Of a DNA stretch of 64,000 nucleotides, positions 34,276-46,953 are shown one piece after another. The stretch's first letter is position 1, and each line of letters opens with the position of its first letter. The position numbers and the translations under genes were made by a program. A model generated the notes under the pieces. That model was given only the letters and a program-made list of their open reading frames with translations, ran no database searches and was not told the origin of the DNA. Source of the stretch: Colletes latitarsis (taxonomy: Eukaryota > Arthropoda > Insecta > Hymenoptera > Colletidae). Location of the stretch: assembly GCF_051014445.1 (NCBI RefSeq), contig NW_027488378.1:3348001-3412000 (forward strand). The letters run 5' to 3'.

Positions 34276-36911
34276 CGATGAATATTTTAGAGGATAAAAT
34301 CGGTTAGGTCTGGGTTAGGTATGGGTTATGCCCACATCTGGCTCATGATCTTGCCTTTTCCGCATTCTTGTTGGCCAGATCCTTGGTTTTCTCTGGTTTG
34401 AATCACGTAGTCATGTGGTACCACCCTGAAACAGACAATTAAACCTGGTTTCGATCAATATTTTAGAGGATAACATCGGTCTGGTCTGGGTTAGGTCCGG
34501 GGAATGCCCGCATCTGGCTCATGATTTTGCCTTCTTCGCATACTTGTTGGCCAGATCCATGGTTTTTTCGGGTTTGAATCACGTAGTAATGTGGTACCAC
34601 GAAGTAACAGTGAATTAAACCTTGATTCGATCAGTATTTTAGTCGGTAACACCGGTCAGGCCTGGGTTAGGTCTGGGTAATGCCCCCATCTGACTCATGA
34701 TATTACCTTCTTCGCATACTTGTTGGACAGATCCTGGGTTTTTCGGGTTTGAATCACGTAGTAATGTGGTACCACACTGAAACAGTCAATTAAACCTGGT
34801 TTCGATCAATATTTTAGAAGGTAACACCGGTTAGGTCTGGGTTAGGTCTGGGTTATGTCCACATCTGGCTCATGATTTTGCCTTTTCCGCATTCCTGTTG
34901 ACCAGAACCTTGGTTTTATCTTGTTAGAATCAGGTAGTAATGTGGTACCACACTGAAACGGACAATTAAACTTGTTTTCGATCAATATTTTACAGGATAA
35001 AACCGGTTAGGTCTGGGTTAGGACCGGGTTATGCCCGCATCTGGCTCATGATTTTGCCCTCTTCGCATAGTTGTTGGACAGATCCTGGGGTTTTTCGGGC
35101 TTGTATCACGTAGTAATGAGGTACCACACTGAAACAGTCCATTAAACCTGGTTTCCGATTAATATTTTAGAAGATAACACCGGTTAGGTCTGGGTTAGGT
35201 CTGGGTTATGCCCGCATCTGGCTCATGATTTTGCCTTCTGCGCATACTTGTTGGCCAGATCCTTGGTTTTTTCCGGTTTGAATCACGTAGTAATGTGGCA
35301 CCACATTGCAACAGTCAATTAAACCTGGTTTCGATCGATATTTTAGAGGTTAAAACCGGTTAGGTCTGGGTTAGGTATGAGTTATGTCCACATCTGGCTC
35401 ATGATTTTGCCTTTTCCGCATTCCTGTTGACCAGAACCTTGGTTTTATCTAGTTTGAATCAGGTAGTAATGCGGTACCACACTGAAACAGACAATTAAAC
35501 TTGTTTTCGATCAATATTTTACAGGATAAAACCGGTTATGTCTGGGTTAGGTCCGGTTTATGCCCGCATCTGGCTCATGATTTTGCCTTCTTCGCATACT
35601 TGTTGGCCAGATCCTGTGTTTTTTCGGGTTTGAATCACGTAGTAATGTGGTACCTCACTGAAACAGACAATTAAACGTGGTTTCGATCAATATTTCAGAT
35701 GATAAAACCGGTTAGGTATGGGATAGGTCTGGGTTATGCCCGCATCTGGCTCATGATCTTGCCTTTTCCGCATTCTTGTTGGCCAGATCCTTGGTTTTCT
35801 CTGATTTGAATCACGTAGTCATGTGGTACCACCCTGAAACAGACAATTAAACCTGGTTTCGATCAATATTTTAGAGGATAACATCGGTTTGGTCTGGGTT
35901 AGGTCTGGGTTATGCCCGCATCTGGCTCATGATTTTGCCTTGTTCGCATAGTTGTTGTCCAGATCCTTGGTTTTCTCTGGTTTGAATCACGTAGTAATGT
36001 GGTTCCACGAAGTAACAGTGAATTACACCTGGATTCGGTCAGTATTTTAATCGGTAACACCGGTTAGGCCTGGGTTAGGTCAGGTTTATGCCCCCATCTG
36101 ACTCAAGATTTTACCTTTTTCGCATAGTTGTTGGACAGATCCTGGGTTTTTTCGTGTTTGAGTCACGTAATAATGTGGTACCACTGTGAAACAGTCAATT
36201 AAACCTGGTTTCGATCAATATTTTAGAGGAAAACACCGGTTAGGTCTAGGTTAGGCCTGGGTAATGGCCGCATCTCGCTCATGATTTTGCCTTTTTCATA
36301 TACTTGTTGGCCAGATCTTGTGTTTTTTCGGGTTTGAATCATATAGTAATGTGGTACCAAACTGAAACAGTCAATTAAACCTGGTTTCGATGAATATTTT
36401 AGAGGATAAAACCGGTTAGGTCTGGGTTAGGTATGGGTTATGCCCACATCTGGCTCATGATTCTGCATTTTCCGCATTCCTGTTGACCAGAACCTTGGTT
36501 TTATCTTGTTTGAATCAGGTAGTAATGTGGTACCACACTGAAACAGACAATTAAACTTGTTTTCGATGAATATTTTAGAGGATAAAACCGGTTAGGTCTG
36601 GGATAGGTCCGGGTAATGCCCGCATCTGGCTCATGATTTTGCCTTCTTCGCATACTTGTTGGCCAGATCCATGGTTTTTTCGGGTTTGAATCACGTAGTA
36701 ATGTGGTACCACGAAGTAACAGTGAATTAAACCTGGATTCGATCAGTATTTTAGTCGGTAACACCGGTTAGGCCTGGGTTAGGTCTGGGTTATGCCCCCA
36801 TCTGACTCATGATATTACCTTCTTCGCATACTTGTTGGACAGATCCTGGGTTTTTTCGGGTTTGAATCACGTAGTAATGTGGTACCACACTGAAACAGTC
36901 AATTAAACCTG
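34276..36911 (+). repeat. 2.6-kb block present three times (copy 1)
   Basis: Recurs at 39381-42016 (offset 5105) and 46954-49589 (a further 7573). All three start at the same place, 'cgatgaatattttagagg', and contain the same units in the same order. Copy 1 parts from the others at about 36911 (ggcttcgatcaatatt against ggtttcgctaaatatttc). Confidence 0.8.
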
Positions 36912-39380
36912 GCTTCGATCAATATTTTAGAAGGTAACACCGGTTAGGTCTGGGTTAGGTCTGGGTTATGTCCACATCTGGCTCATGATTTTGCCTTTTC
37001 CGCATTCCTGTTGACCAGAACCTTGGTTTTATCTTGTTAGAATCAGGTAGTAATGTGGTACCACACTGAAACGGACAATTAAACTTGTTTTCGATCAATA
37101 TTTTACAGGATAAAACCGGTTAGGTCTGGGTTAGGACCGGGTTATGCCCGCATCTGGCTCATGATTTTGCCCTCTTCGCATAGTTGTTGGACAGATCCTG
37201 GGTTTTTTCGGGCTTGTATCACGTAGTAATGTGGTACCACACTGAAACAGTACATTAAACCTGGTTTCCGATTAATATTTCAGAAGATAACACCGGTTAG
37301 GTCTGGGTTAGGTCTGGGTTATGCCCGAATCTGGCTCATGATTTTGCCTTCTGCGCATACTTGTTGGCCAGATCCTTGGTTTTTTCGGGTTTGAATCACG
37401 TAGTAATGTGGCACCACATTGCAACAGTCAATTAAACCTGGTTTCGATCAATATTTTAGAGGATAAAACCGGTTAGGTCTGGGTTAGGTATGGGTTATGT
37501 CCACATCTGGCTCATGATTTTGCCTTTTCCGCATTCCTGTTGACCAGAACCTTGGTTTTATCTTGTTTGAATCAGGTAGTAATGTGGTACCACACTGAAA
37601 CAGACAATTAAACTTGTTTTCGATCAATATTTTAGAGGATAACACCGGTTAGGTCTGGGTCAGGTCTGGGTTATGCCCGCATCTGCATCATGATTTTACC
37701 TTCTCCGCATACTTGTTGGCCAGATACTTGGTTTTCTCTGGTTTGAATCACGTAGTAATGTGGTACCACGAAGTAACAGTGAATTACACCTGAATTCGGT
37801 CAGTATTTTAATCGGTAACACCGGTTAGGCCTGGGTTAGGTCTGGGTTATGCCCCCGTCTGACTCAAGATTTTACCTTCTTCGCATAGTTGTTGGACAGA
37901 TCCTGGGTTTTTTCGTGTTTGAGTCACGTAATAATGTGGTACCACTGTGAAACAGTCAATTAAACCTGGTTTCGATCAATATTTTAGAGGAAAACACCGG
38001 TTAGGTCTAGGTTAGGCCTGGGTAATGGCCGCATCTCGCTCATGATATTACCTTCTTCGCATACTTGTTGGACAGATCCTGGGTTTTTTCAGGTTTGAAT
38101 CACGTAGTAATGTGGTACCACACTGAAACAGTCAATTAAACCTGGTTTCGATCAATATTTTAGAGGATAAAACCGGTTAGGTCTGGGTTAGGTATGGGTT
38201 ATGTCCACATCTGGCTCATGATTTTGCCTTTTCCGCATTCCTGTTGATCAGAACCTTGGTTTTATCTTGTTTGAATCAGGTAGTAATGCGGTACCACACT
38301 GAAACAGACAATTAAACTTGTTTTCGATCAATATTTTACAGGATAAAACCGGTTATGTCTGGGTTAGGTCCGGTTTATGCCCGCATCTGGCTCATGATTT
38401 TGCCTTCTTCGCATACTTGTTGGCCAGATCCTGTGTTTTTTCGGGTTTGAATCACGTAGTAATGTGGTACCTCACTGAAACAGACAATTAAACGTGGTAT
38501 CGATCAATATTTCAGATGATAAAACCGGTGAGGTATGGGATAGGTCTGGGTTATGCCCGCATCTGGCTCATGATCTTGCCTTTTCCGCATTCTTGTTGGC
38601 CAGATCCTTGGTTTTCTCTGGTTTGAATCACGTAGTCATGTGGTACCACCCTGAAACAGACAATTAAACCTGGTTTCGATCAATATTTTAGAGGATAACA
38701 TCGGTCTGGTCTGGGTTAGGTCTGGGTTATGCCCGCATCTGGCTCATGATTTTGCCTTGTTCGCATAGTTGTTGTCCAGATCGTGTGTTTTTTCGGGTTT
38801 GAACCACATGGTAACGTGGTACCAAACTGTTACTGTCAATTAAGCCTGGATTCGGTCAGTATTTTAGAGGATAACACCGATTAGGTCTGGGTCAGGTCTG
38901 GGTTATGCCCGCATGTGGCTCATGATTTTGCCTTTTCCGCATACTTGTTGGCCAGATCCTTGGTTTTCTCTGGTTTGAATCACGTAGTAATGTGGTACCA
39001 CACTGAAACAGTCAATGAAACCTGGTTTCGATCAATATTTTAGAGGATAACACCGGTTAGGTCTGAGTTAGGTCTGGGTTATGCCCGCATCTGGCTCATG
39101 ATTTTACCTTATCCGCATACTTGTTGGCCAGATCCTTGGTTTTCTCTGGTTTGAATCACGTAGTAATGTGGTACCACGAAGTAACAGTGAATTACACCTG
39201 GATTCGGTCAGTATTTTAAGCGGTAACACCGGTTAGGCCTGGGTTAGGTCTGGTTTATGCCCCCATCTGACTCAAGATTTTACCTTTTTCGCATAGTTGT
39301 TGGACAGATCCTGGGTTTTTTCGTGTTTGAGTCACGTAATAATGTGGTACCACTGTGAAACAGTCAATTAAACCTGGTTT
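36614..39380 (+). repeat. 2.8-kb copy of part of the 18-unit repeat
   Basis: Follows 22714-25480 at a constant offset of 13900 bp, including 'ggcttcgatcaat', 'gggcttgtatcacg', 'catctgcatcatg' and 'gttgtccagatcgtgtg'. It ends abruptly at 39380, where the 34276-type block begins, so 39380/39381 is a recombination joint between two satellite lineages. Confidence 0.75.
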
Positions 39381-42300
39381 CGATGAATATTTTAGAGGAT
39401 AAAATCGGTTAGGTCTGGGTTAGGTATGGGTTATGCCCACATCTGGCTCATGATCTTGCCTTTTCCGCATTCTTGTTGGCCAGATCCTTGGTTTTCTCTG
39501 GTTTGAATCACGTAGTCATGTGGTACCACCCTGAAACAGACAATTAAACCTGGTTTCGATCAATATTTTAGAGGATAACATCGGTCTGGTCTGGGTTAGG
39601 TCCGGGGAATGCCCGCATCTGGCTCATGATTTTGCCTTCTTCGCATACTTGTTGGCCAGATCCATGGTTTTTTCGGGTTTGAATCACGTAGTAATGTGGT
39701 ACCACGAAGTAACAGTGAATTAAACCTTGATTCGATCAGTATTTTAGTCGGTAACACCGGTTAGGCCTGGGTTAGGTCTGGGTAATGCCCCCATCTGACT
39801 CATGATATTACCTTCTTCGCATACTTGTTGGACAGATCCTGGGTTTTTCGGGTTTGAATCACGTAGTAATGTGGTACCACACTGAAACAGTCAATTAAAC
39901 CTGGTTTCGATCAATATTTTAGAAGGTAACACCGGTTAGGTCTGGGTTAGGTCTGGGTTATGTCCACATCTGGCTCATGATTTTGCCTTTTCCGCATTCC
40001 TGTTGACCAGAACCTTGGTTTTATCTTGTTAGAATCAGGTAGTAATGTGGTACCACACTGAAACGGACAATTAAACTTGTTTTCGATCAATATTTTACAG
40101 GATAAAACCGGTTAGGTCTGGGTTAGGACCGGGTTATGCCCGTATCTGGCTCATGATTTTGCCCTCTTCGCATAGTTGTTGGACAGATCCTGGGGTTTTT
40201 CGGGCTTGTATCACGTAGTAATGAGGTACCACACTGAAACAGTCCATTAAACCTGGTTTCCGATTAATATTTTAGAAGATAACACCGGTTAGGTCTGGGT
40301 TAGGTCTGGGTTATGCCCGCATCTGGCTCATGATTTTGCCTTCTGCGCATACTTGTTGGCCAGATCCTTGGTTTTTTCCGGTTTGAATCACGTAGTAATG
40401 TGGCACCACATTGCAACAGTCAATTAAACCTGGTTTCGATCGATATTTTAGAGGTTAAAACCGGTTAGGTCTGGGTTAGGTATGAGTTATGTCCACATCT
40501 GGCTCATGATTTTGCCTTTTCCGCATTCCTGTTGACCAGAACCTTGGTTTTATCTTGTTTGAATCAGGTAGTAATGCGGTACCACACTGAAACAGACAAT
40601 TAAACTTGTTTTCGATCAATATTTTACAGGATAAAACCGGTTATGTCTGGGTTAGGTCCGGTTTATGCCCGCATCTGGCTCATGATTTTGCCTTCTTCGC
40701 ATACTTGTTGGCCAGATCCTGTGTTTTTTCGGGTTTGAATCACGTAGTAATGTGGTACCTCACTGAAACAGACAATTAAACGTGGTTTCGATCAATATTT
40801 CAGATGATAAAACCGGTTAGGTATGGGATAGGTCTGGGTTACGCCCGCATCTGGCTCATGATCTTGCCTTTTCCGCATTCTTGTTGGCCAGATCCTTGGT
40901 TTTCTCTGATTTGAATCACGTAGTCATGTGGTACCACCCTGAAACAGACAATTAAACCTGGTTTCGATCAATATTTTAGAGGATAACATCGGTTTGGTCT
41001 GGGTTAGGTCTGGGTTATGCCCGCATCTGGCTCATGATTTTGCCTTGTTCGCATAGTTGTTGTCCAGATCCTTGGTTTTCTCTGGTTTGAATCACGTAGT
41101 AATGTGGTTCCACGAAGTAACAGTGAATTACACCTGGATTCGGTCAGTATTTTAATCGGTAACACCGGTTAGGCCTGGGTTAGGTCAGGTTTATGCCCCC
41201 ATCTGACTCAAGATTTTACCTTTTTCGCATAGTTGTTGGACAGATCCTGGGTTTTTTCGTGTTTGAGTCACGTAATAATGTGGTACCACTGTGAAACAGT
41301 CAATTAAACCTGGTTTCGATCAATATTTTAGAGGAAAACACCGGTTAGGTCTAGGTTAGGCCTGGGTAATGGCCGCATCTCGCTCATGATTTTGCCTTTT
41401 TCATATACTTGTTGGCCAGATCTTGTGTTTTTTCGGGTTTGAATCATATAGTAATGTGGTACCAAACTGAAACAGTCAATTAAACCTGGTTTCGATGAAT
41501 ATTTTAGAGGATAAAACCGGTTAGGTCTGGGTTAGGTATGGGTTATGCCCACATCTGGCTCATGATTCTGCCTTTTCCGCATTCCTGTTGACCAGAACCT
41601 TGGTTTTATCTTGTTTGAATCAGGTAGTAATGTGGTACCACACTGAAACAGACAATTAAACTTGTTTTCGATGAATATTTTAGAGGATAAAACCGGTTAG
41701 GTCTGGGATAGGTCCGGGTAATGCCCGCATCTGGCTCATGATTTTGCCTTCTTCGCATACTTGTTGGCCAGATCCATGGTTTTTTCGGGTTTGAATCACG
41801 TAGTAATGTGGTACCACGAAGTAACAGTGAATTAAACCTGGATTCGATCAGTATTTTAGTCGGTAACACCGGTTAGGCCTGGGTTAGGTCTGGGTTATGC
41901 CCCCATCTGACTCATGATTTTACCTTCTTCGCATACTTGTTGGACAGATCCTGGGTTTTTTCGGGTTTGAATCACGTAGTAATGTGGTACCACACTGAAA
42001 CAGTCAATTAAACCTGGTTTCGCTAAATATTTCAGGGGATAACACCGGATAGGTCTGGGTTAGGTCTGGGTTATACCCGTATCTCGCTCATAATTTTGCC
42101 TTCTTCGCATACTTGTTGGCCAGATCCAGGGTTTTCTCTGGTTTGATTCACGTAGTAATGTGGTACCATACTGAAACACTCAATGAAACCTGGTTTCGAT
42201 CAATATTTTAGAGGATAACACCGGTTAGGTCTGGGTTAGGTATGGGCTATCTCCACATCTGGCTCATGATTTTGGTACTTTTCCGTATTCCTGTTGACCA

Positions 42301-45300
42301 GAACCGTAGTTTTATCTTGTTTGAATCAGGTAGTAATGTGGTACCACACTGAAACAGACAATTAAACTTGTTTTCGATCAATATTTTAGAGGATAAATCC
42401 GGTTAGGTCTGAGTTAAGTCCGGGTTATGCCCGCATCTGGCTCATGATTTTGCCTTCTTCGCATACTTGTTGGCCAGATCCTGGGTTTTTTCGGGTTTGA
42501 ATCACGTAGTAATGTGGTGGCACGAAGTAACAGTGAATTACACCTGGATTCGGTCAGAATTTTAGTCGCTAACACCGGTTAGGCCTGGGTTAGGTCTGGG
42601 TTATGCCCCCATCTTACTCGTGATTTTACCTTCTTCGCATAGTTGTTGGACAGATCCTGGGTTTTTTCGGGCTTGTATCACGTAGTAATGTGGTACCACA
42701 CTGAAACATTCCATTAAACCTGGTTTCCGATTAATATTTTAGAAGATAACACCGGTTAGGTCTGGGTTAGGTCTGGGTTATGCCCGAATCTGGCTCATGA
42801 TTTTGCCTTTTCCGCATTCCTGTTGACCAGAACCTTGGTTTTATCTTGTTTGAATCAGGTAGTAATGTGGTACCACACTGAAACAGACAATTAAACTTGT
42901 TTTCGATCAATATTTTAGAGGATAACACCGGTTAGGTCTGGGTCAGGTCTGGGTTATGCCCGCATCTGGCTCATGATTTTACTTTTTCCGCATACTTGTT
43001 GGCCAGATACTTGGTTTTCTCTGGTTTGAATCACGTAGTAATGTGGTACCACGAAGTAACAGTGAATTACACCTGAATTCGGTCAGTATTTTAATCGGTA
43101 TCACCGGTTAGGCCTGGGTTAGGTCTGGGTTATGCCCCCGTCTGACTCAAGATTTTACCTCCTTCGCATAGTTGTTGGACAGATCCTGGGTTTTTTCGGG
43201 CTTGTATCACGTAGTAATGTGGTACCACACTGAAACAGTCCATTAGACCTGGTTTCCGATTAATATTTTAGAAGATAACACCGGTTAGGTCTGGGTTAGG
43301 TCTGGGTTATGCCCGCATCTGGCTCATGATTTTGCCTTCTGCGCATACTTGTTGGCCAGATCCTTGGTTTTTTCCGGTTTGAATCACGTAGTAATGTGGC
43401 ACCACATTGCAACAGTCAATTAAACCTGGGGTCGGTCAATATTTTAGAGGATAAAACCGGTTAGGTCTGGGTTAGGTATGGGTTATGTCCACATCTGGCT
43501 CATGATTTTGCCTTTTCCGCATACCTGTTGACAAGAACCTTGGTTTTATCTTGTATGAATCAGGTAGTAATGCGGTACCACACTGAAACAGACAATTAAA
43601 CTTGTTTTCGATCAATATTTTACAGGATAAAACCGGTTATGTCTGGGTTAGGTCCGGTTTATGCCCGCATCTGGCTCATGATTTTACCTTCTTCGCATAC
43701 TTGTTGGCCAGATCCTGTGTTTTTTCGGGTTTCAACCACGTAGTAATGTGGTACCTCACTGAAACAGACAATTAAACGTGGTTTCGATCAATATTTCAGA
43801 TGATAAAACCGGTTAGGTATGGGATAGGTCTGGGTTATGCCCGCATCTGGCTCATGATCTTGCCTTTTCCGCATTCTTGTTGGCCAGATCCTTGGTTTTC
43901 TCAGGTTTGAATCACGTAGTCATGTGGTACCACCCTGAAACAGACAATTAAACCTGGTTTCGATCAATATTTTAGAGGATAACATCGGTTTGGTCTGGGT
44001 TAGGTCTGGGTTATGCCCGCATCTGGCTCATGATTTTGCCTTGTTCGCATAGTTGTTGTCCAGATCGTGTGTTTTTTCGGGTTTGAATCACATGGTAACG
44101 TGGTACCAAACTGTTACTGTCAATTAAGCCTGGATTCGGTCAGTATTTTAGAGGATAACACCGATTAGGTCTAGGTCAGGTCTGGGTTATGCCCGCATGT
44201 GGCTCATGATTTTGCCTTTTCCGCATACTTGTTGGCCAGATCCTTGGTTTTCTCTGGTTTGAATCACGTAGTAATGTGGTACCACACTGAAACAGTCAAT
44301 TGAACCTGGTTTCGATCAATATTTAAGAAGGTAACACCGGATAGGTCTGGGTTAGGTATGGGTTATGCCCACATCTGGCTCATGATTTTGCCTTTTCCGC
44401 ATTCCTGTTGACCAGAACCTTGGTTTTATCTTGTTTGAATCAGGTAGTAATGTGGTACCACACTGAAACAGACAATTAAACTTGTTTTCGATGAATATTT
44501 AAGAAGGTAACACCGGATAGGTCTGGGTTAGGTATGGGTTATGCCCACATCTGGCTCATGATTTTGCCTTTTCCGCATTCCTGTTGACCAGAACCTTGGT
44601 TTTATCTTGTTTGAATCAGGTAGTAATGTGGTACCACACTGAAACAGACAATTAAACTTGTTTTCGATCAATATTTTACAGGATAAAACCGGTTAGGTCT
44701 GGGTTAGGACCGGGTTATGCCCGCATCTGGCTCATGATTTTGCCCTCTTCGCATAGTTGTTGGACAGATCCTGGGTTTTTTCGGGCTTGTATCACGTAGT
44801 AATGTGGTACCACACTGAAACAGTCCATTAAACCTGGTTTCCGATTAATATTTTAGAAGATAACACCGGTTAGGTCTGGGTTAGGTCTGGGTTATGCCCG
44901 CATCTGGCTCATGATTTTGCCTTCTGCGCATACTTGTTGGCCAGATCCTTGGTTTTTTCCGGTTTGAATCACGTAGTAATGTGGCACCACATTGCAACAG
45001 TCAATTAAAACTGGTTTCGATCAATATTTTAGATGATAAAACCGGTTAGGTCTGGGTTAGGTATGGGTTATGTCCACATCTGGCTCATGATTTTGCCTTT
45101 TCCGCATTCCTGTTGGCCAGAACCTTGGTTTTATCTTGTTTGAATCAGGTAGTAATGCGGTACCACACTGAAACAGACAATTAAACTTGTTTTCGATCAA
45201 TATTTTACAGGATAAAACCGGTTATGTCTGGGTTAGGTCCGGTTTATGCCCGCATCTGGCTCATGATTTTGCCTTCTTCGCATACTTGTTGGCCAGATCC

Positions 45301-45765
45301 TGTGTTTTTTCGGGTTTGAATCACGTAGTAATGTGGTACCTCACTGAAACAGACAATTAAACGTGGTTTCGATCAATATTTCAGATGATAAAACCGGTTA
45401 GGTATGGGATAGGTCTCGGTTATGCCCGCATCTGGCTCATGATCTTGCCTTTTCCGCATACTTGTTGGCCAGATCCTTGGTTTTCTCTGGATTGAATCAC
45501 GTAGTAATGTGGTACCACACTGAAACAGTCAATTAAACCTGGTTTCGATCAATATTTTAGAGGATAACACCGGTTAGGTCTGAGTTAGGTCTGGGTTATG
45601 CCCGCATCTGGCTCATGATTTTACCTTATCCGCATACTTGTTGGCCAGATCCTTGGTTTTCTCTGGTTTGAATCACGTAGTAATGTGGTTCCACGAAGTA
45701 ACAGTGAATTACACCTGGATTCGGTCAGTATTTTAATCGGTAACACCGGTTAGGCCTGGGTTAGG
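39381..45765 (+). repeat. 6.4-kb segmental duplication, left copy
   Basis: Matches 46954-53338 at offset 7573 bp with scattered single-base differences only. Shared private landmarks: 'ttttggtacttttccg' (42273 and 49846), 'ctcgtgattttacc' (42618 and 50191), 'cctggggtcg' (43427 and 51000), 'ttaagaaggtaacacc' and 'ctctggattgaatc' (45482 and 53055). Similarity ends at about 45765 (ctgggttatgccccc against ctggtttatgccccc). Confidence 0.85.
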
Positions 45766-46953
45766 TCTGGGTTATGCCCCCATCTGACTCATGATATTAC
45801 CTTCTTCGCATACTTGTTGGACAGATCCTGGGTTTTTTCGGGTTTGAATCACGTAGTAATGTGGTACCTCACTGAAACAGACAATTAAACGTGGTATCGA
45901 TCAATATTTCAGATGATAAAACCGGTGAGGTATGGGATAGGTCTGGGTTATGCCCGCATCTGGCTCATGATCTTGCCTTTTCCGCATTCTTGTTGGCCAG
46001 ATCCTTGGTTTTCTCTGGTTTGAATCACGTAGTCATGTGGTACCACCCTGAAACAGACAATTAAACCTGGTTTCGATCAATATTTTAGAGGATAACATCG
46101 GTCTGGTCTGGGTTAGGTCTGGGTTATGCCCGCATCTGGCTCATGATTTTGCCTTGTTCGCATAGTTGTTGTCCAGATCGTGTGTTTTTTCGGGTTTGAA
46201 CCACATGGTAACGTGGTACCAAACTGTTACTGTCAATTAAGCCTGGATTCGGTCAGTATTTTAGAGGATAACACCGATTAGGTCTGGGTCAGGTCTGGGT
46301 TATGCCCGCATGTGGCTCATGATTTTGCCTTTTCCGCATACTTGTTGGCCAGATCCTTGGTTTTCTCTGGTTTGAATCACGTAGTAATGTGGTACCACAC
46401 TGAAACAGTCAATGAAACCTGGTTTCGATCAATATTTTAGAGGATAACACCGGTTAGGTCTGAGTTAGGTCTGGGTTATGCCCGCATCTGGCTCATGATT
46501 TTACCTTATCCGCATATTTGTTGGCCAGATCCTTGGTTTTCTCTGGTTTGAATCACGTAGTAATGTGGTACCACGAAGTAACAGTGAATTACACCTGGAT
46601 TCGGTCAGTATTTTAAGCGGTAACACCGGTTAGGCCTGGGTTAGGTCTGGTTTATGCCCCCATCTGACTCAAGATTTTACCTTTTTCGCATAGTTGTTGG
46701 ACAGATCCTGGGTTTTTTCGTGTTTGAGTCACGTAATAATGTGGTACCACTGTGAAACAGTCAATTAAACCTGGTTTCGATCAATATTTTAGAGGAAAAC
46801 ACCGGTTAGGTCTAGGTTAGGCCTGGGTAATGGCCGCATCTCGCTCATGATTTTGCCTTTTTCATATACTTGTTGGCCAGATCTTGTGTTTTTTCGGGTT
46901 TGAATCATATAGTAATGTGGTACCAAACTGAAACAGTCAATTAAACCTGGTTT
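45766..46953 (+). repeat. Satellite between the two 6.4-kb copies
   Basis: About seven monomers following the order of the 18-unit repeat (accggtgaggtatggg, then gttgtccagatcgtgtg, then ttttacctttttcgcatag), ending at the joint at 46953. No gene was seen. Confidence 0.7.
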